From assembly GCA_024734555.1 (NCBI GenBank), contig JANPWX010020199.1:2857150-2921149 (forward strand): a stretch of DNA of 64,000 nt, read 5' to 3'. Shown here piece by piece: positions 48,260 to 59,985 of this stretch (position 1 is its first letter; every line of letters begins with the position of its first letter). The DNA is from Trochalopteron elliotii. Its lineage: Eukaryota > Chordata > Aves > Passeriformes > Leiothrichidae. Position numbers and translations under genes: made by a program. Below the pieces are notes generated by a model that was given only the letters and a program-made list of their open reading frames with translations, was not told the DNA's origin and searched no databases.

Positions 48260-49245
48260 AAAAAGCTTATTTTCCCCTGTTATTCAAACCCCTGAACAAT
48301 TTTTATCCTCCCTTTGGAGACCTTTTATCCTATATCTTTGACCATTTCTTTCATCAATATTGTCTAAATACAGCACTGCCATGTTCGCCATGTAGTACTG
48401 AATTATGAAGAAAGGTCATTTCACCTTATTCACACAGCTCATCTTCTAATTTCACTCCTATAGAAATGCTTGCTTTCTCACATGAGCAGCACTAGTATCT
48501 CATAAAACCCGTGGACCACAATCATTCCTAGGTCCCTTTTTTACCAAAATGTTGCTGAATCTAGCTGGTTTTCATTCTGCCCTTTAGAATTATATTATTC
48601 AATAATCTGAATACTTCTTGAAGCCTACTCTCAATTTGAAAAGATGTTTTCCACTGAGGTGCAGTGCTCTGCACTTGTCCTTGTTGACTTGTACTCACCA
48701 GCTTGTCAAGACCAATTATAAAGTTAAGCCTGTCTATATGTTGTTATTCTTTTTCACCCTAATGTTATCTCTGAAATTAATGACTGTGCTCTTATTTCAT
48801 CATCCCATCATTAACACAAACTGTTGCTGAGTACCACACAGAGGTCATATTCCCTGACTTTAAGCTACTGAATTCTGGGAACAGTTTTCCAACTGGTATT
48901 GCACTGAGCCTGCAACACATACAGCTCACCAGAAAGTGCTGGGTGAAACAACACAACAATTTTATGCTAAAGCCAGAATGTATAACATCTGCTGTTTCTA
49001 CCTGTTGAGAAAGCCTTCCATATTTTCAGAGGCATAAATTAGATTGTTTAGACATGATATGCTCTTGTCATATCTTTGTTGGCTGTTTCTCAGTTCTTTG
49101 TTTTCTGCAAGATACCTGTAAACTCTGCAGTAATTGCCAAGCATTTCTTCAGAACTCTCTAATAAGCTGAGAGACAAGTTACTTTCTCACCCTTTTCTCC
49201 CTCTTTAAAGTATGATAGCAGGCTTTTCTCTTTTTTAAAATTATT
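48260..49245 (-). mobile_element. Ancient, heavily diverged CR1 (minus)
   Basis: Recognised by the order of blocks I know from old amniote CR1 copies (reverse orientation): CCTGAACAATTTTTATCCTCC, CCTAGGTCCC, GTGCTCTGCACTTGTCCTTG with TTGAC, CCAGCTTGTCAAGACCA, TTGCTGAGTACCACACAG, TCTGGGAACAGTTTTCCAAC, TAAATTAGATTGTTTAGACA, TGATATGCTCTTGTC and a trailing TTTTAAA. The blocks are collinear over about 1 kb but each is diverged, so this insertion is much older than the other CR1 copies here. Ends uncertain by about 100 bp. Confidence 0.75.
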
Positions 49246-52200
49246 TTATTATTATCCTCTTTTACTTTTTGTTATTACTTTTATTTCAGCCTACCAGTCT
49301 CTTGCTTATTCTCCATATGTTTTCAAAAGTAGCTGCAAATAACAGACATACCAAGATCTCCCCTCTGAAGTTCACAAGGAATGCTGTCATGGTCCTTCAA
49401 CTTCACTTGGACCACACTGAATATGGCCAGTTTTCTCATTCCAGGTTGGACTCCTTCCTCTGGCACTTGGCTGCTGCTGAGTGCCTTGGCACCAGCTGGA
49501 CCTTGCTAATCAAGTGCAGTCACAGTCAGCTGGCCAACAGGTGGTATGAAAAATCAGTACAAGGCTTATGGCTGTACAGTACCTGTAAATGGATGAATAC
49601 AATAAGAATAACATACCACATTCTGCAATCTGCTCTTTTTAGAATCTCTGGGAGAGAAAAAAAAAGATAATAAACCAACTCCTCATACTTTCCCAATAAG
49701 TAAGTTTCATTAGGAAATTGTGCAAGTTTTCTTGCTGCTCTGACTCCATGTTGTGTTACTCATGGGAAGGAACAGAAATGAAATAAAAATAAGATGATCA
49801 CTTTTTACAGGAGAGAAATCTCTGGTACCCAGTAGGCCTTGATAACATTTAAGGCCAGAGATAATGGCTGCTCCCATCCTCTGCCCAGTATCATCACATT
49901 CAGAATTCCTCCTTAAGCAATGTCTGCAAGGATTTAATCAAGAATTCAGTGGACAAGCACAGGACTTTCATGTCATGTGGAAATTCACCAAATTTCACCT
50001 TCACTCACAGACCTGGGAAATTCCTTTAATACAAAACTAATGTTACTAGAACCAGTTAGAGTGAACATATAATCTTTTGAATGAGGGAGGACTTGGTTCC
50101 TGCAGAACATTCTGAGACAAACAAAGGAAATAAATCTACAATTCTTCAAATAATTTTTTCCTCTGTTCATTACGTCTCCACTATAATAACTATTTTCCAG
50201 CACTGTTCTCACATCACATTTGAGTTTTCCAGCACTGCCTACTCAGACTTTCCACATAAATTAGGAACTGAATTTCTGCAAGACTGAGAAAAATGTTTTG
50301 GCTGAGAAGGAAAGCAGCTCTCCATGTAATACCAGTGCATAGTAATCACAAATCTAGTGCTCTCAAATGATGTTGAATGGCCAAATCTGATCCAACCATA
50401 GTAAAATTAAGCCAGGTGCTTGCAGGAGTGTCTTAGGAGGAAGAGGGGATAAAGGAGGAAGGAGGCACACACTTCACAACACAATAAATATTACAGGGGT
50501 CTTCTTGAAGGAGAGATCAGGGCATCTCCAAACTAATGCTAACAGATCTTGCAAACCTTGACAGAAGTCAAGGAAAAAGCTGATGTGGGGGAAGAAACTG
50601 GCTGCATTCAGAACTTACTTCACTCTTAAATGATCTGGTTATCATGTAATCTTTAAAAGAAGTGAAAGAATGAAAAATCACCACCTTTGAGGCACAGAAT
50701 ATAATTTCGTCATAAATTTTGATTTTATTTATGTTTAAAGGTCTGTTGCATAAACACCTATTTTCAGCGTGTCAGCAAAATTTCTTGTAGTCATGGAACT
50801 ATGCAAGCTGTTTGGCAGATAATTGGCACACCCTACTGCTGAAGATGGGTGATTAACTCTGTTCTGTATTTCAGATGTAACATGAAGATGTTGGCCAATA
50901 TCTTTTTATTGTAGTTATGCTGAGTCATTGGCTAGTGTAGAAAACAAGCTAACAACAAACCCAACTACCAAAACAATAAAAAAAAATTATCCTGTTTTTT
51001 TTTTGCCAAAAATGCCAACAGCATCACAATATATTGTCTCCTTTAATGTACTTTTTGGTACATTAAATGAATTATGTTAAAATATTTATTCCCTGAGCAT
51101 GCTTGAGAAAATTTTGGAATTAACTGGAAGCAAGTTTCATTTGGCCTTGGTCCTTGTAAAATGTTAAACAATTATCATCATCATCTGCTTTGGAATGGGA
51201 GAATTTGGTGGTGAAAAATTGACATAATTAGCTATTCTTGCCCTCACATCCCTGAGGGAGGGACACAGTTCTGCTCAGAGATGTGTATCAGCCAGGACTC
51301 CTAGAGCTCACCAATCTTGCTGGCTTGCTCTGGATCTCACAACCTCACAAGACCCTTTCCAGGATTCCAGGCGTTCTTTTTCAAATCCAAATGAAGGCAG
51401 AACAGATTGGCAGAAAATTGGATCCTTTGATTTTTTTTTCCATGAAAGAAGCTCATAATTTCTTCCCCGGTTACACTCAACACTTTTGATAAAAGCAAGT
51501 CACCCATGCACCAAAAGTGGTTAATATTGTATTATTCCTTGAGGATGGATGTCTGCCAAGTTAACTATTCCAAAACCAAACTCCTGGCTGTGCATGGCAG
51601 GAACCAGGTTCCTGTGATTTATAAAGAACTTAAGGAGACGCCTGTCAACCTAGGAGGTGGTGTGAGCCATGCCAAACAACTTGTTTGCTGTGGGAATTTG
51701 GCTGATTGGAGGTCTCCTCTTCACCACCTCTGCATACGGAGAGGAGACACCACTTCACTCAAAAAACACAGGAACATTTCTCTCAGAGGAGATTCCTGCA
51801 TGGAGTTGGAGGAATTTATTTGAGGAATTTGGCCTCTCATTTACGGCCAGTGTCCAGTCACGCTTCTGTGCCTTCATCCTAGTGAAGGGCCAGTTCCTGT
51901 CCCTTGCATGGGCTCAGGCGCAACAAACTCCAACAGCCTCGGTCACCCTTCCTGATAAAGATCTCATTGTTCTTTAGTCTGATCCCTCGACTTCAAACCA
52001 AACACATTTGGCCTCCAAGTGAAACACAGACCACCTCTCTGAGCTGTTATCTGTCCAGCAGCAGAGACAACAGGAAAAGAGCACAAATCAGGACATAGTG
52101 CATCTGGCAAAGCACCTATTGTAATATGTTCTACGTGTCATTTTCTCAAGAATAGTACTAACCTGACCCTACAAGGAGCATGAATAGGGCCTTTAGAGTA

Positions 52201-52647
52201 ACAATAGAAATAACAAGTAACAAAACCTTAATCAAGAAAAGTGGTAGCACATTATTGTAGGTGGTAGCACTTAGAGCTCTGATGAATCAGGGCTTAACAT
52301 CTCTTTGAAACTAGAGTTGTTTAATCTTGAGTCACTGTGGGTCACCACTACTGCAGAGCATAGGGAAAGAAAAAGTTACAATCACGTTTTCTGTCCATCA
52401 CTTTCTTCCTCCCTCTCACACACTTCTATACAATCCATTTGTAGGCATAAAGCAGTGACCATAACCTCACAAAATTCTGAAGAAACTCCTTAAAAGAAAG
52501 AAAGTCAAACAAAAACTTTGTTGCAATTCCAAATACACTGGCCTTTGAGCCCTGCTTGCATAAGGCACACGCTGACACGTTTCCTGAAAGCTGGCAGTGT
52601 AACCACAGTGCAGAAAGGCAGAAGCAGCTATTTTGACTCACAGTGTG
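49246..52647. other. Intergenic sequence with a GC-richer patch
   Basis: 3.4 kb. It contains a perfect 10-bp-arm inverted repeat at 51042-51067 and overlapping plus-strand frames at 51506-51823 (105 codons) and 51669-51977 (102 codons, hydrophobic N-terminus). No CR1 or LTR recognised. Confidence 0.5.
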
Positions 52648-52737
<90 letters not shown>

Positions 52738-52784
52738 AAAAGAAAGAAAGAAAGAAAAGAAAGAAAGAAAGAGAAAAAAGAAAG
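52648..52784. repeat. (GAAA)n microsatellite, about 137 bp
   Basis: More than 20 nearly perfect AGAA units, with interruptions toward the 3' end. All lysine/glutamate-rich frames over it are artefacts. Confidence 0.98.
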
Positions 52785-55700
52785 CTTGTGTTCTGCAGCA
52801 ACAGGGAGATGCTCAGTGCCTTCTGAATTTTTTAAATAGACATCTTAAACAGGTATTAGCTCATCACTAACATTCAGTACTGTATAAATTCACTAAAAGT
52901 TATGAAACTTGAAAAGAAAGGGTAGGACTTGTTTTGGTAAAGTCTGCATGATTTCAGTTTTGTAGCTTTTAAGTACCTGAATGATGACTGATCTTAAATA
53001 AACACAAGAAATGTCAAAGTACTTTTGTAATGAGATATTTGCTTTAACTAAGGAGCCTCGTGCTGCACTGTTGTTTCTTAGTTAAATAAGCTGAATATCT
53101 CATCCCACTAATTGACAATCACGTCAGATTTTCCACTTTAAGTGACTAATGGAAATTTGAATACCACACATGCCTGTTTGCCTGAAGTTTTCCTAATGCT
53201 GCATGAATGCCAAAGTGTTCATAGGTCCTTAATGTATTGTTTTGCTTGTTAGGCTTTGCTAATCTAAGTCAGCACTGTTAAAAAACAGTGGTGCCTGATT
53301 ATCTTAAATGTTACAGAGACCTCACAACACTGATTAGCTTTGTGGTGAGTTAAGGATTTTTAATCTTCCAAGGGTAGGAATATCAGGACAAAAATCATGC
53401 CAAACCCCAGCTACCAAAGTCTTGGCAACAAAATATGTCAGAAATTTTATAGAGAAAGTAATTTTTGTACCAGCAAAAAATCTGCTATTTATCAGAAAAT
53501 TTTAAGAAATTAGGCTGTTAAACATATATGAAGGTTAGCTTTTCTTTTCAGATAAAGGCTCCAGGAATTTGGTTGTATCTTGATAAGTTTTTGACAATAT
53601 CTGAATTTTACAGCCTGAAAATAAAATATGCTTACTGGATAATTCAGTTGCTGGACAAATAATTTTCTGCATGTTCAGTGAGGACTGAAAGGAAAGACAA
53701 TCTCCTATGTGGAAAAAAAATTCTTTTCTGTGGTACATCAAAAACATGGAGGTAAGATTGATTCTGTTCCGACTACATTTAGTAGCAACAGTCCTCATTC
53801 ATTAGTGGAACTTGTGTGACTAGATTTTCAGGCATCATAGCATACTGATGCACCTTTATATCCCAGTGACTTCATCTCTGGATGAGGTTGACTATCTCTA
53901 AGCAAGTAAAACTTGCAGCAGAAAATCCAGAATATCCTCTACTATCTTCTTAGAAAAATAAACAGAACCAAATGAGTTTAGAGTATGTGTGGAAAAGGTG
54001 TGAAAATAAATTTATCATCTACTGCGGGCAAGCATATTCAGACTTCTGCTCTAAAAGCTGCCTAATATCTTAAGATAACATAGCATTCAAATTTAGATTT
54101 CTTAGTTTTGGTCAAGGGAAAAAGAAATCTTCCTTATCTTTCCGGATCATCCCTGTCATTTCTAAAGTACTAAATCTGCATAATATGGAGGGTGAATCAG
54201 GGACAGAAAATATTACGGCCAACAATATACATTAACAAAATGCATTTCTTGTGGAGAAACACCACATGGTAAGCTTGCTATTTCATTTCTATCAAAATAA
54301 TTTGGGCAGTCAGATTAAGAAAAGGGCTAAAATTAACTTCTGTATCAAGTGGGTGACAACTGCTCCCTGTGATGTTTTCAAGAGTTTTATCCATCTATCA
54401 TTTGGGACAGCACAGTCTAACTCAGTACATGTTTAGTAGGATGCCACCCTGAGGGTTAAGCTAAAGTGTTAATAAATTTCCAGACTCCTTCAGGCTGGAG
54501 AGAGGTTAGACAGTGACTGTTCCATGCACAGCAAAAGCAAGAGGGGAGAAGGCTGCTGTAACAGGCTTTTTGAAAAATAGATTGCTAATTCAAGCTCCGA
54601 ATAAAATGAACTGGCCAAGAGGAGGGATTGGCAGACACCTAAAAGAATGTATTTTTGTTGATTAAGGGGAGAGTTGTCATCTATTCAAGCTGTTTAAATA
54701 AAGGTGAAACAGGTCTAGTCAGTGCATATTTTCTATGGGAGACTCTAGATTAATCCATTCTTTCTTTTTCCTATGTCCTTCCTTGGTCTCTAAAAAAATA
54801 TACAAAAGAAACCCCTAAACCAACAAAACAAAAAAACCTGCCAAGAGCCTGCCCCCACCTCACTCTCTCCCCACATCCAAAAAAGAAACAGAAAAAAAAA
54901 AAAGCTACACAAAAATACCAAACCCAAAACCACACTGGCAGTTTTAGTAGTTTCGAAGAAATAGGCATGTTCTAAACTCCTGGGGACAGATTTTATTCTG
55001 CAAGCTGGGAAAAATGCAACACAACCTCAGCTGTTATTTCAGCAGAACACCTTAAAAACTGAGAATAAAATTTAACTCCTACTGTTTTGTGATGCTGAAG
55101 AAAAATCTTTGTTCTTGTTTATTCTGCAAAAGTTAAAAGGGAATTGAGGCTTGTTTCAAAAATTGGTTCTAGAGAAGAAAATTTGGGAGCTGGATTGTCA
55201 TATGTCATTTCTGCTAAAGTGTGACATTTAATAGGAAAATCTTTCCCTAAATCAAATCAAAGCATAGATGTGTTTATCAGAACTCTAGCTTGATAGAAAA
55301 TCCAATATCAATTTGATAATACCAAGATCTGATAGCAGTTTATGATTCTGTGGCAGAACAGAATCCCATTTAGGGAAAAAAAAATAGAATACATGTGTCC
55401 ACAAGTTCATCTGCTAATTAAAACCCACACATAGGACTAAACCCTGTTAGCCTTGATGTGTCCTGATTTCTATCATGGCACTATTTGCCCACATTACTGG
55501 AAGCTGTTTTGGGGAAGAAATTGTACTGTTTTGGGGAAAAAAATGTAGCTGATATAGGTAGATGCAGAAGAAAAGAAGATCATGTCCTTGCATGGATAAC
55601 GAGTTTGTTTTGTCATTGATACCCAATAAAAGGAATAAGGAGGAAGGACTGGCCATTTCCTTAGTCAAGCATCAGACTGATATGCAGCAATAACACAGTG

Positions 55701-56779
55701 AGTGACTCAGTATTGCTGTCTGCTGAGGGATGGGACTGAATGTTTCTCCAAACACAAATAAAAAGCCTCAAAAGATTTGTGAGCAAGACGTCTGTCTGCT
55801 CAACTTCCTCCTGTTTACAGCAGAGTAGAAGCCATCATCTCAGTATATATTTAGATACAGGAATCTGTTTTGATGTTATGTGAAAGTTCTATCCATACAA
55901 GTTATCCATATCACAGTAGAAATCAATAAGGTGTAAGCAACTGATGCAAAGAAGCAAGAGAGCAATTGTGCCATTGGGAACTCACTGGGAAATGACAATG
56001 CATTAACTGTTTCAAAAAACTCACACTCCTCAGCAAACCCCACAGGGTACTTAAAATCAGTAATTTTTTCAGGCTTTAAGAACAACAACAAAAACAATGA
56101 TAGGTACATATTTTCTAAAGAATTTCTCCGTGTCTTCTTCTCATTCATCAGGAAGGATGTTAAATCTGCATGTAGAATTGTAGCCCAGTCTCAAAGTGCT
56201 GCCTGTGCAAACTACCAGCTTCCACAGCTCCAGGGAAGTGTAATTCCAAATGAAATAGATACCACCACAACTAGTCAACTCCTGCATTTCGCACATAGAT
56301 GGCACAGTTTTACCTCAGAGGATGCCACTTTTCATTGTTCCTTTTCTAATTCCCACAGTACCGAGCGCTGTGCTCAGCACTCCAAGACAGAGCGTTTTGC
56401 AGAACGTCACGTCACCGTGCAGCTCAGTCCAACTTTGTCACAGGTTGCTGGTCTGATTCACCTAATCCTGCACAGAATGAACCTCTGCTGGGGAGTGGCT
56501 GGCAGGACTGCAAACCTGCCAGGAATTATCCTGTCAGCTTTCTCCTGAAACTAGCTCAGACATGGGGTTGCTTCAGAGAGTGAGTGCTTCACGGACATCC
56601 TCTCCACAGTGGGATCAGACCATAGATATGCTGCCTTTGGTGGAGCCTGCCACAGGAGGCAGGAACAGGCTGTTTCAGACCACTGCATGGACTACTGGAC
56701 CACTACTACAGTGCTCTGAAACCACTGAATGGACTACAGATTTCTGAGAAAAGAGGAAGGGGTGTGGGGGTGCAAATAA

Positions 56780-56780
<1 letters not shown>
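52785..56780. other. Intergenic sequence with a small CpG cluster
   Basis: 4 kb, AT-rich. An A/C-rich low-complexity stretch lies at about 54800-54935, a short perfect inverted repeat at 53273-53290, and a CpG-containing patch with CRE-like half sites at 56363-56415. No gene recognised. Confidence 0.5.

Positions 56781-56862
<82 letters not shown>
56781..56862. repeat. Compound (TTA)n-(TCA)n microsatellite
   Basis: About 12 ATT units (56781-56817) pass directly into about 15 ATC units (56818-56862), followed by AAATAAAT-type sequence to 56890. Confidence 0.97.
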
Positions 56863-56944
56863 TGAAAGATATAAAAATAAATAAATAAACATCCTTTCAT
56901 ATTAAAAAAATGAGTGAGAGTGACGTTTTATGTGACCACTTAGT

Positions 56945-57217
56945 AATGGAACAAGAGGAAAAGGTTTTAAACTAAAAAAGGAGATATTTAAATTATACAT
57001 TAGAATGAAAGTCTTGACTGTGAGGGTGTATGGAATTGGAACACAGAAGTTGTGGATGCTCCATCTCTGGTGGAAATGTTCAAGGCCACCAGGTTGGATG
57101 GGGCTTTGATCAACCTGGTCTAATTGGAGGTATCCTTGCCCATGGCAAGGGATTGGAGCTGGAAGATCTTTAAGGCCCCTTCCAACCCAAACCATTCTGG
57201 GATTCCATGACTATGAT
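56945..57217 (+). mobile_element. CR1 LINE, 3' end fragment (plus)
   Basis: Contains GGAACAAGAGGAAAAGG, CTGTGAGGGTGTATGGAATT, AGAAGTTGTGGATGCTCCAT, TTCAAGGCCACCAGGTTGGA, TGGGGCTTTGATCAACCTGG, ATCTTTAAGGCCCCTTCCAA and the terminal GATTCCATGACTATGA. Same general subfamily as the copy at 38345. Confidence 0.93.
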
Positions 57218-59885
57218 GTTTTTGAATCTGGCGCAAAGACAGAGCATTCTTCAGTTAGATTTTTTCAGTTTCCTCTTTGGCATATAAGAAGACTGAGAGA
57301 CCAAAACCACCAAAACACTGTGCTATAACCAATCTACTGGCACAACCCAAGAAGAAGGACACGGTCAACAGGAGGAGTTCATATTCAGCCAAGACCAGCT
57401 CTCACCAAGCAGAAGCCAAACTCACTGAGATTCATGTTTCCTTGCTGAAAGCAACAAAAAGCTACAATAAAAGTGCAGGGGCTCATGCTCTGGCTAGGGG
57501 CACCACCACCAAATCTTACAAGATCTTGAAACACAGCCAGTGGCTTGGCAAGGAATATTAGAATGCTTAAGGCACACTTGTGTGACATTTTGAGTGTCTT
57601 AACTTTTGCCAAAAGATACCCATATAGCACTGAATGCTGCTGAGAGTCTACAGATCACTGGTCACTCTGGAAAATCCTTTCAGATTGTAATGAAATGTTG
57701 CAGTTTGTCTATGTCCATGTTAATACCAGAGATGTTCTCTCACAACAGGATCCCTCACAGATTTATTCCAAGGGTATAAGCATTGCTACTGTACAAATAT
57801 GTAGTGAATGCATGATATATTTCACATGGACTGGTTCTGAAGGAAAAAAAAAATTACAAATGAATTGTTAAAAACTTCACCTGTAAACACATACTGTGCC
57901 CAAAATCATAACACATGGTATTTCTTCCTAACACGTACCCCATGCAGTCACCCTGTGCAAGTTTTTTTTCTTTTTGGATACTCTGTAATACATTTTTAAA
58001 ACTCTTTTCTGCCCTCTCCCATGAATTCTATCAGAATTTTTTCCCATGGAAAGGCAAAAGCCTTGCCTAAGGAAAGGTTTTCAGCTGCTCCTTCTCTTCT
58101 GCAATATACCAAAGAGCTCCAACAATCTCTCAACCCTTGAACAGAACAAATACTGAATGTCCTGGGACACTGGATGCCAAAATACTTCACACCTTATGTA
58201 TCTGCTTATGGTATAAACTGAAACTGCTTCTGAACAAATTCAGCTTGTCTCTGATAGCTAATTGAAGTTTACAAAACTCAGCAAAACACTGCCTTTATTC
58301 ACACCATATTCAGTAAGGATCTTTTAAATGAAGATGTTTAGTTTTAGGTAGCAAATTTTTGTTCTAGAATAACTAGCTTCACTGGTATATGACAAAAATT
58401 GTTGTGGTACTCTGAGGTCTAACAGCCTGTGTGAGCAGAGATCTCTTCATAAGAGATTGTTCCTTCACTGACCCCTCTATCTCCATAAGTGTGTGTTATT
58501 CATAAGTACTCACCAGACGTGAACACTTTAATCTGGGGATTGTTCATCAATATTTGGCTTTGGCTTGTTATTTGTGGGAGTACAGCTATCAAATAAAAAT
58601 GAATTAAGTTTTAATTTATAAACACACTAATACTGGCATAGAATTTGTCGCATTTTTTCAAATATAATAAATCTTTTTGTTTGAGAAAACAATAATGTTT
58701 AGTAGCCTGAGTATTACGAAAACATTTCATGCATATATTAACAAAATGAAGGTCTCCTTTCAGCCGTTTGAAAAATGTCATGTTAGCAATCTTTGGACAA
58801 GCTGTAATGTGCAATTTATCTGTAATTCTATAAAAAAAACCTTCAAATAAGACTTTGCTCCTATTTAAGTATTTAGCAAAACTCTTCTGTTGGCTGAGAT
58901 CAGTCCCTGAAATCTTGGACAGTTCTTGACTCAGCCACAGTAAGTGATGTGCAGCTGCCTCAGGATCTACTACTACATACACTCTCTTGAACATGCATGT
59001 GTAGTTAACCTTAAAAATTAAGCTATTCAATGCAACTAAGAGTATTACATCCCATTTGTCCAAAAAAAGAAAAAAGAAGAAGAAAAAGAGACAATGACTC
59101 ATGAGCAATTATTAATTTGACTTCTGGTGGTCTTGTGCTTGGCTGAGTGATTCTTTACAGTCTATGAGCTAATTTCCTGCAGTAATAAAAATAATTCTTG
59201 AAGATTCCTTAATGGTTATTGAACTTTTTTTTTAATGTTTAAAAAAAAAGGTCAAAACACCCCTGCACTGTGATTTCAAGTAGACTAAAAATCATATTCC
59301 TAGTGTGTGAGTAATTTTTAAAATGTAATACAATAATTTAAAACCACACACATTGTGTGCCCAACAGACCTGTCAAAGCTGGGAAGCGATGTCAGTACAT
59401 ATCTATATATATGTTAATATATGTATATGCACATGCATATGTATAAGTGTGTGCATGTATATCCCTGTGAATATGCATATGGATATGTGTATGTGTATGT
59501 GTACATAAACACACTATTAAATATATAAATGTGAAAAAAAAGCACAATTAAAAATTCAATTCATTTGTTCTAAAGCTGATTAGATGGGTAGAAGTGTAAA
59601 CTTTATTACAATTAGAGCATAACAGTTCCTACACAACTATGACCGAGTAAGAATAATTTTGTTGTAGTAAGAGCTCACTGTAAACACTGCACCAGAGCCT
59701 ACCATCCAAGGCTAAGAAGAACAATGTCACTGTGTCCTCATTCAGTATCCATTTATGTAACAAAAAGTGTGGGACAAGGCAGGGGGGAAAGTCATGCCAA
59801 GAATCCTCAAATGAACAATTTTAAGTAGCTGAAATTTTCTTTCTTTCTTTTTTTAAAGCAAGAATCAAATGTATCAAAACAAAGA
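57218..59885. other. Intergenic sequence with a long minus-strand open frame
   Basis: 2.7 kb AT-rich. It contains a 94-codon lysine-rich plus frame (57277-57561), a 165-codon minus frame (58611-59108) of unknown origin and a TATG-type tract (59398-59515). No recognised transposon. Confidence 0.45.
59398..59515. repeat. Degenerate (TATG/TGTA)n alternating purine-pyrimidine tract
   Basis: About 118 bp of ATATATG, GCATATG and TGTATG units; mostly alternating purine and pyrimidine. Confidence 0.85.
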
Positions 59886-59985
59886 CAGAATCACAGAATC
59901 CTAGGCTAGTTTGGGTTGGAAGTGACCTGTAAAAGTAATTTTGTCCAACCCCCTGCAATGAGCAGGCACATCCTCAGAAGTTGAA
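59886..59985 (-). mobile_element. CR1 LINE, short 3' end fragment (minus)
   Basis: Plus-strand reading starts with two TCACAGAATC-like units, then TTTGGGTTGGAAGTGACC, TTGTCCAACCCCCTGCAATG and AGCAGGCACATCC. About 100 bp remain. Confidence 0.9.

Noticed and set aside
52518..52870. Lysine/glutamate-rich frames in three phases
   Set aside because: They are translations of the (GAAA)n microsatellite.
53273..53290. 7-bp perfect inverted repeat CACTGTT/AACAGTG
   Set aside because: Arms of this length are expected by chance in 64 kb.
57277..57561. 94-codon lysine-rich frame after a CR1
   Set aside because: A-rich composition, no recognised family, directly follows a CR1 insertion.
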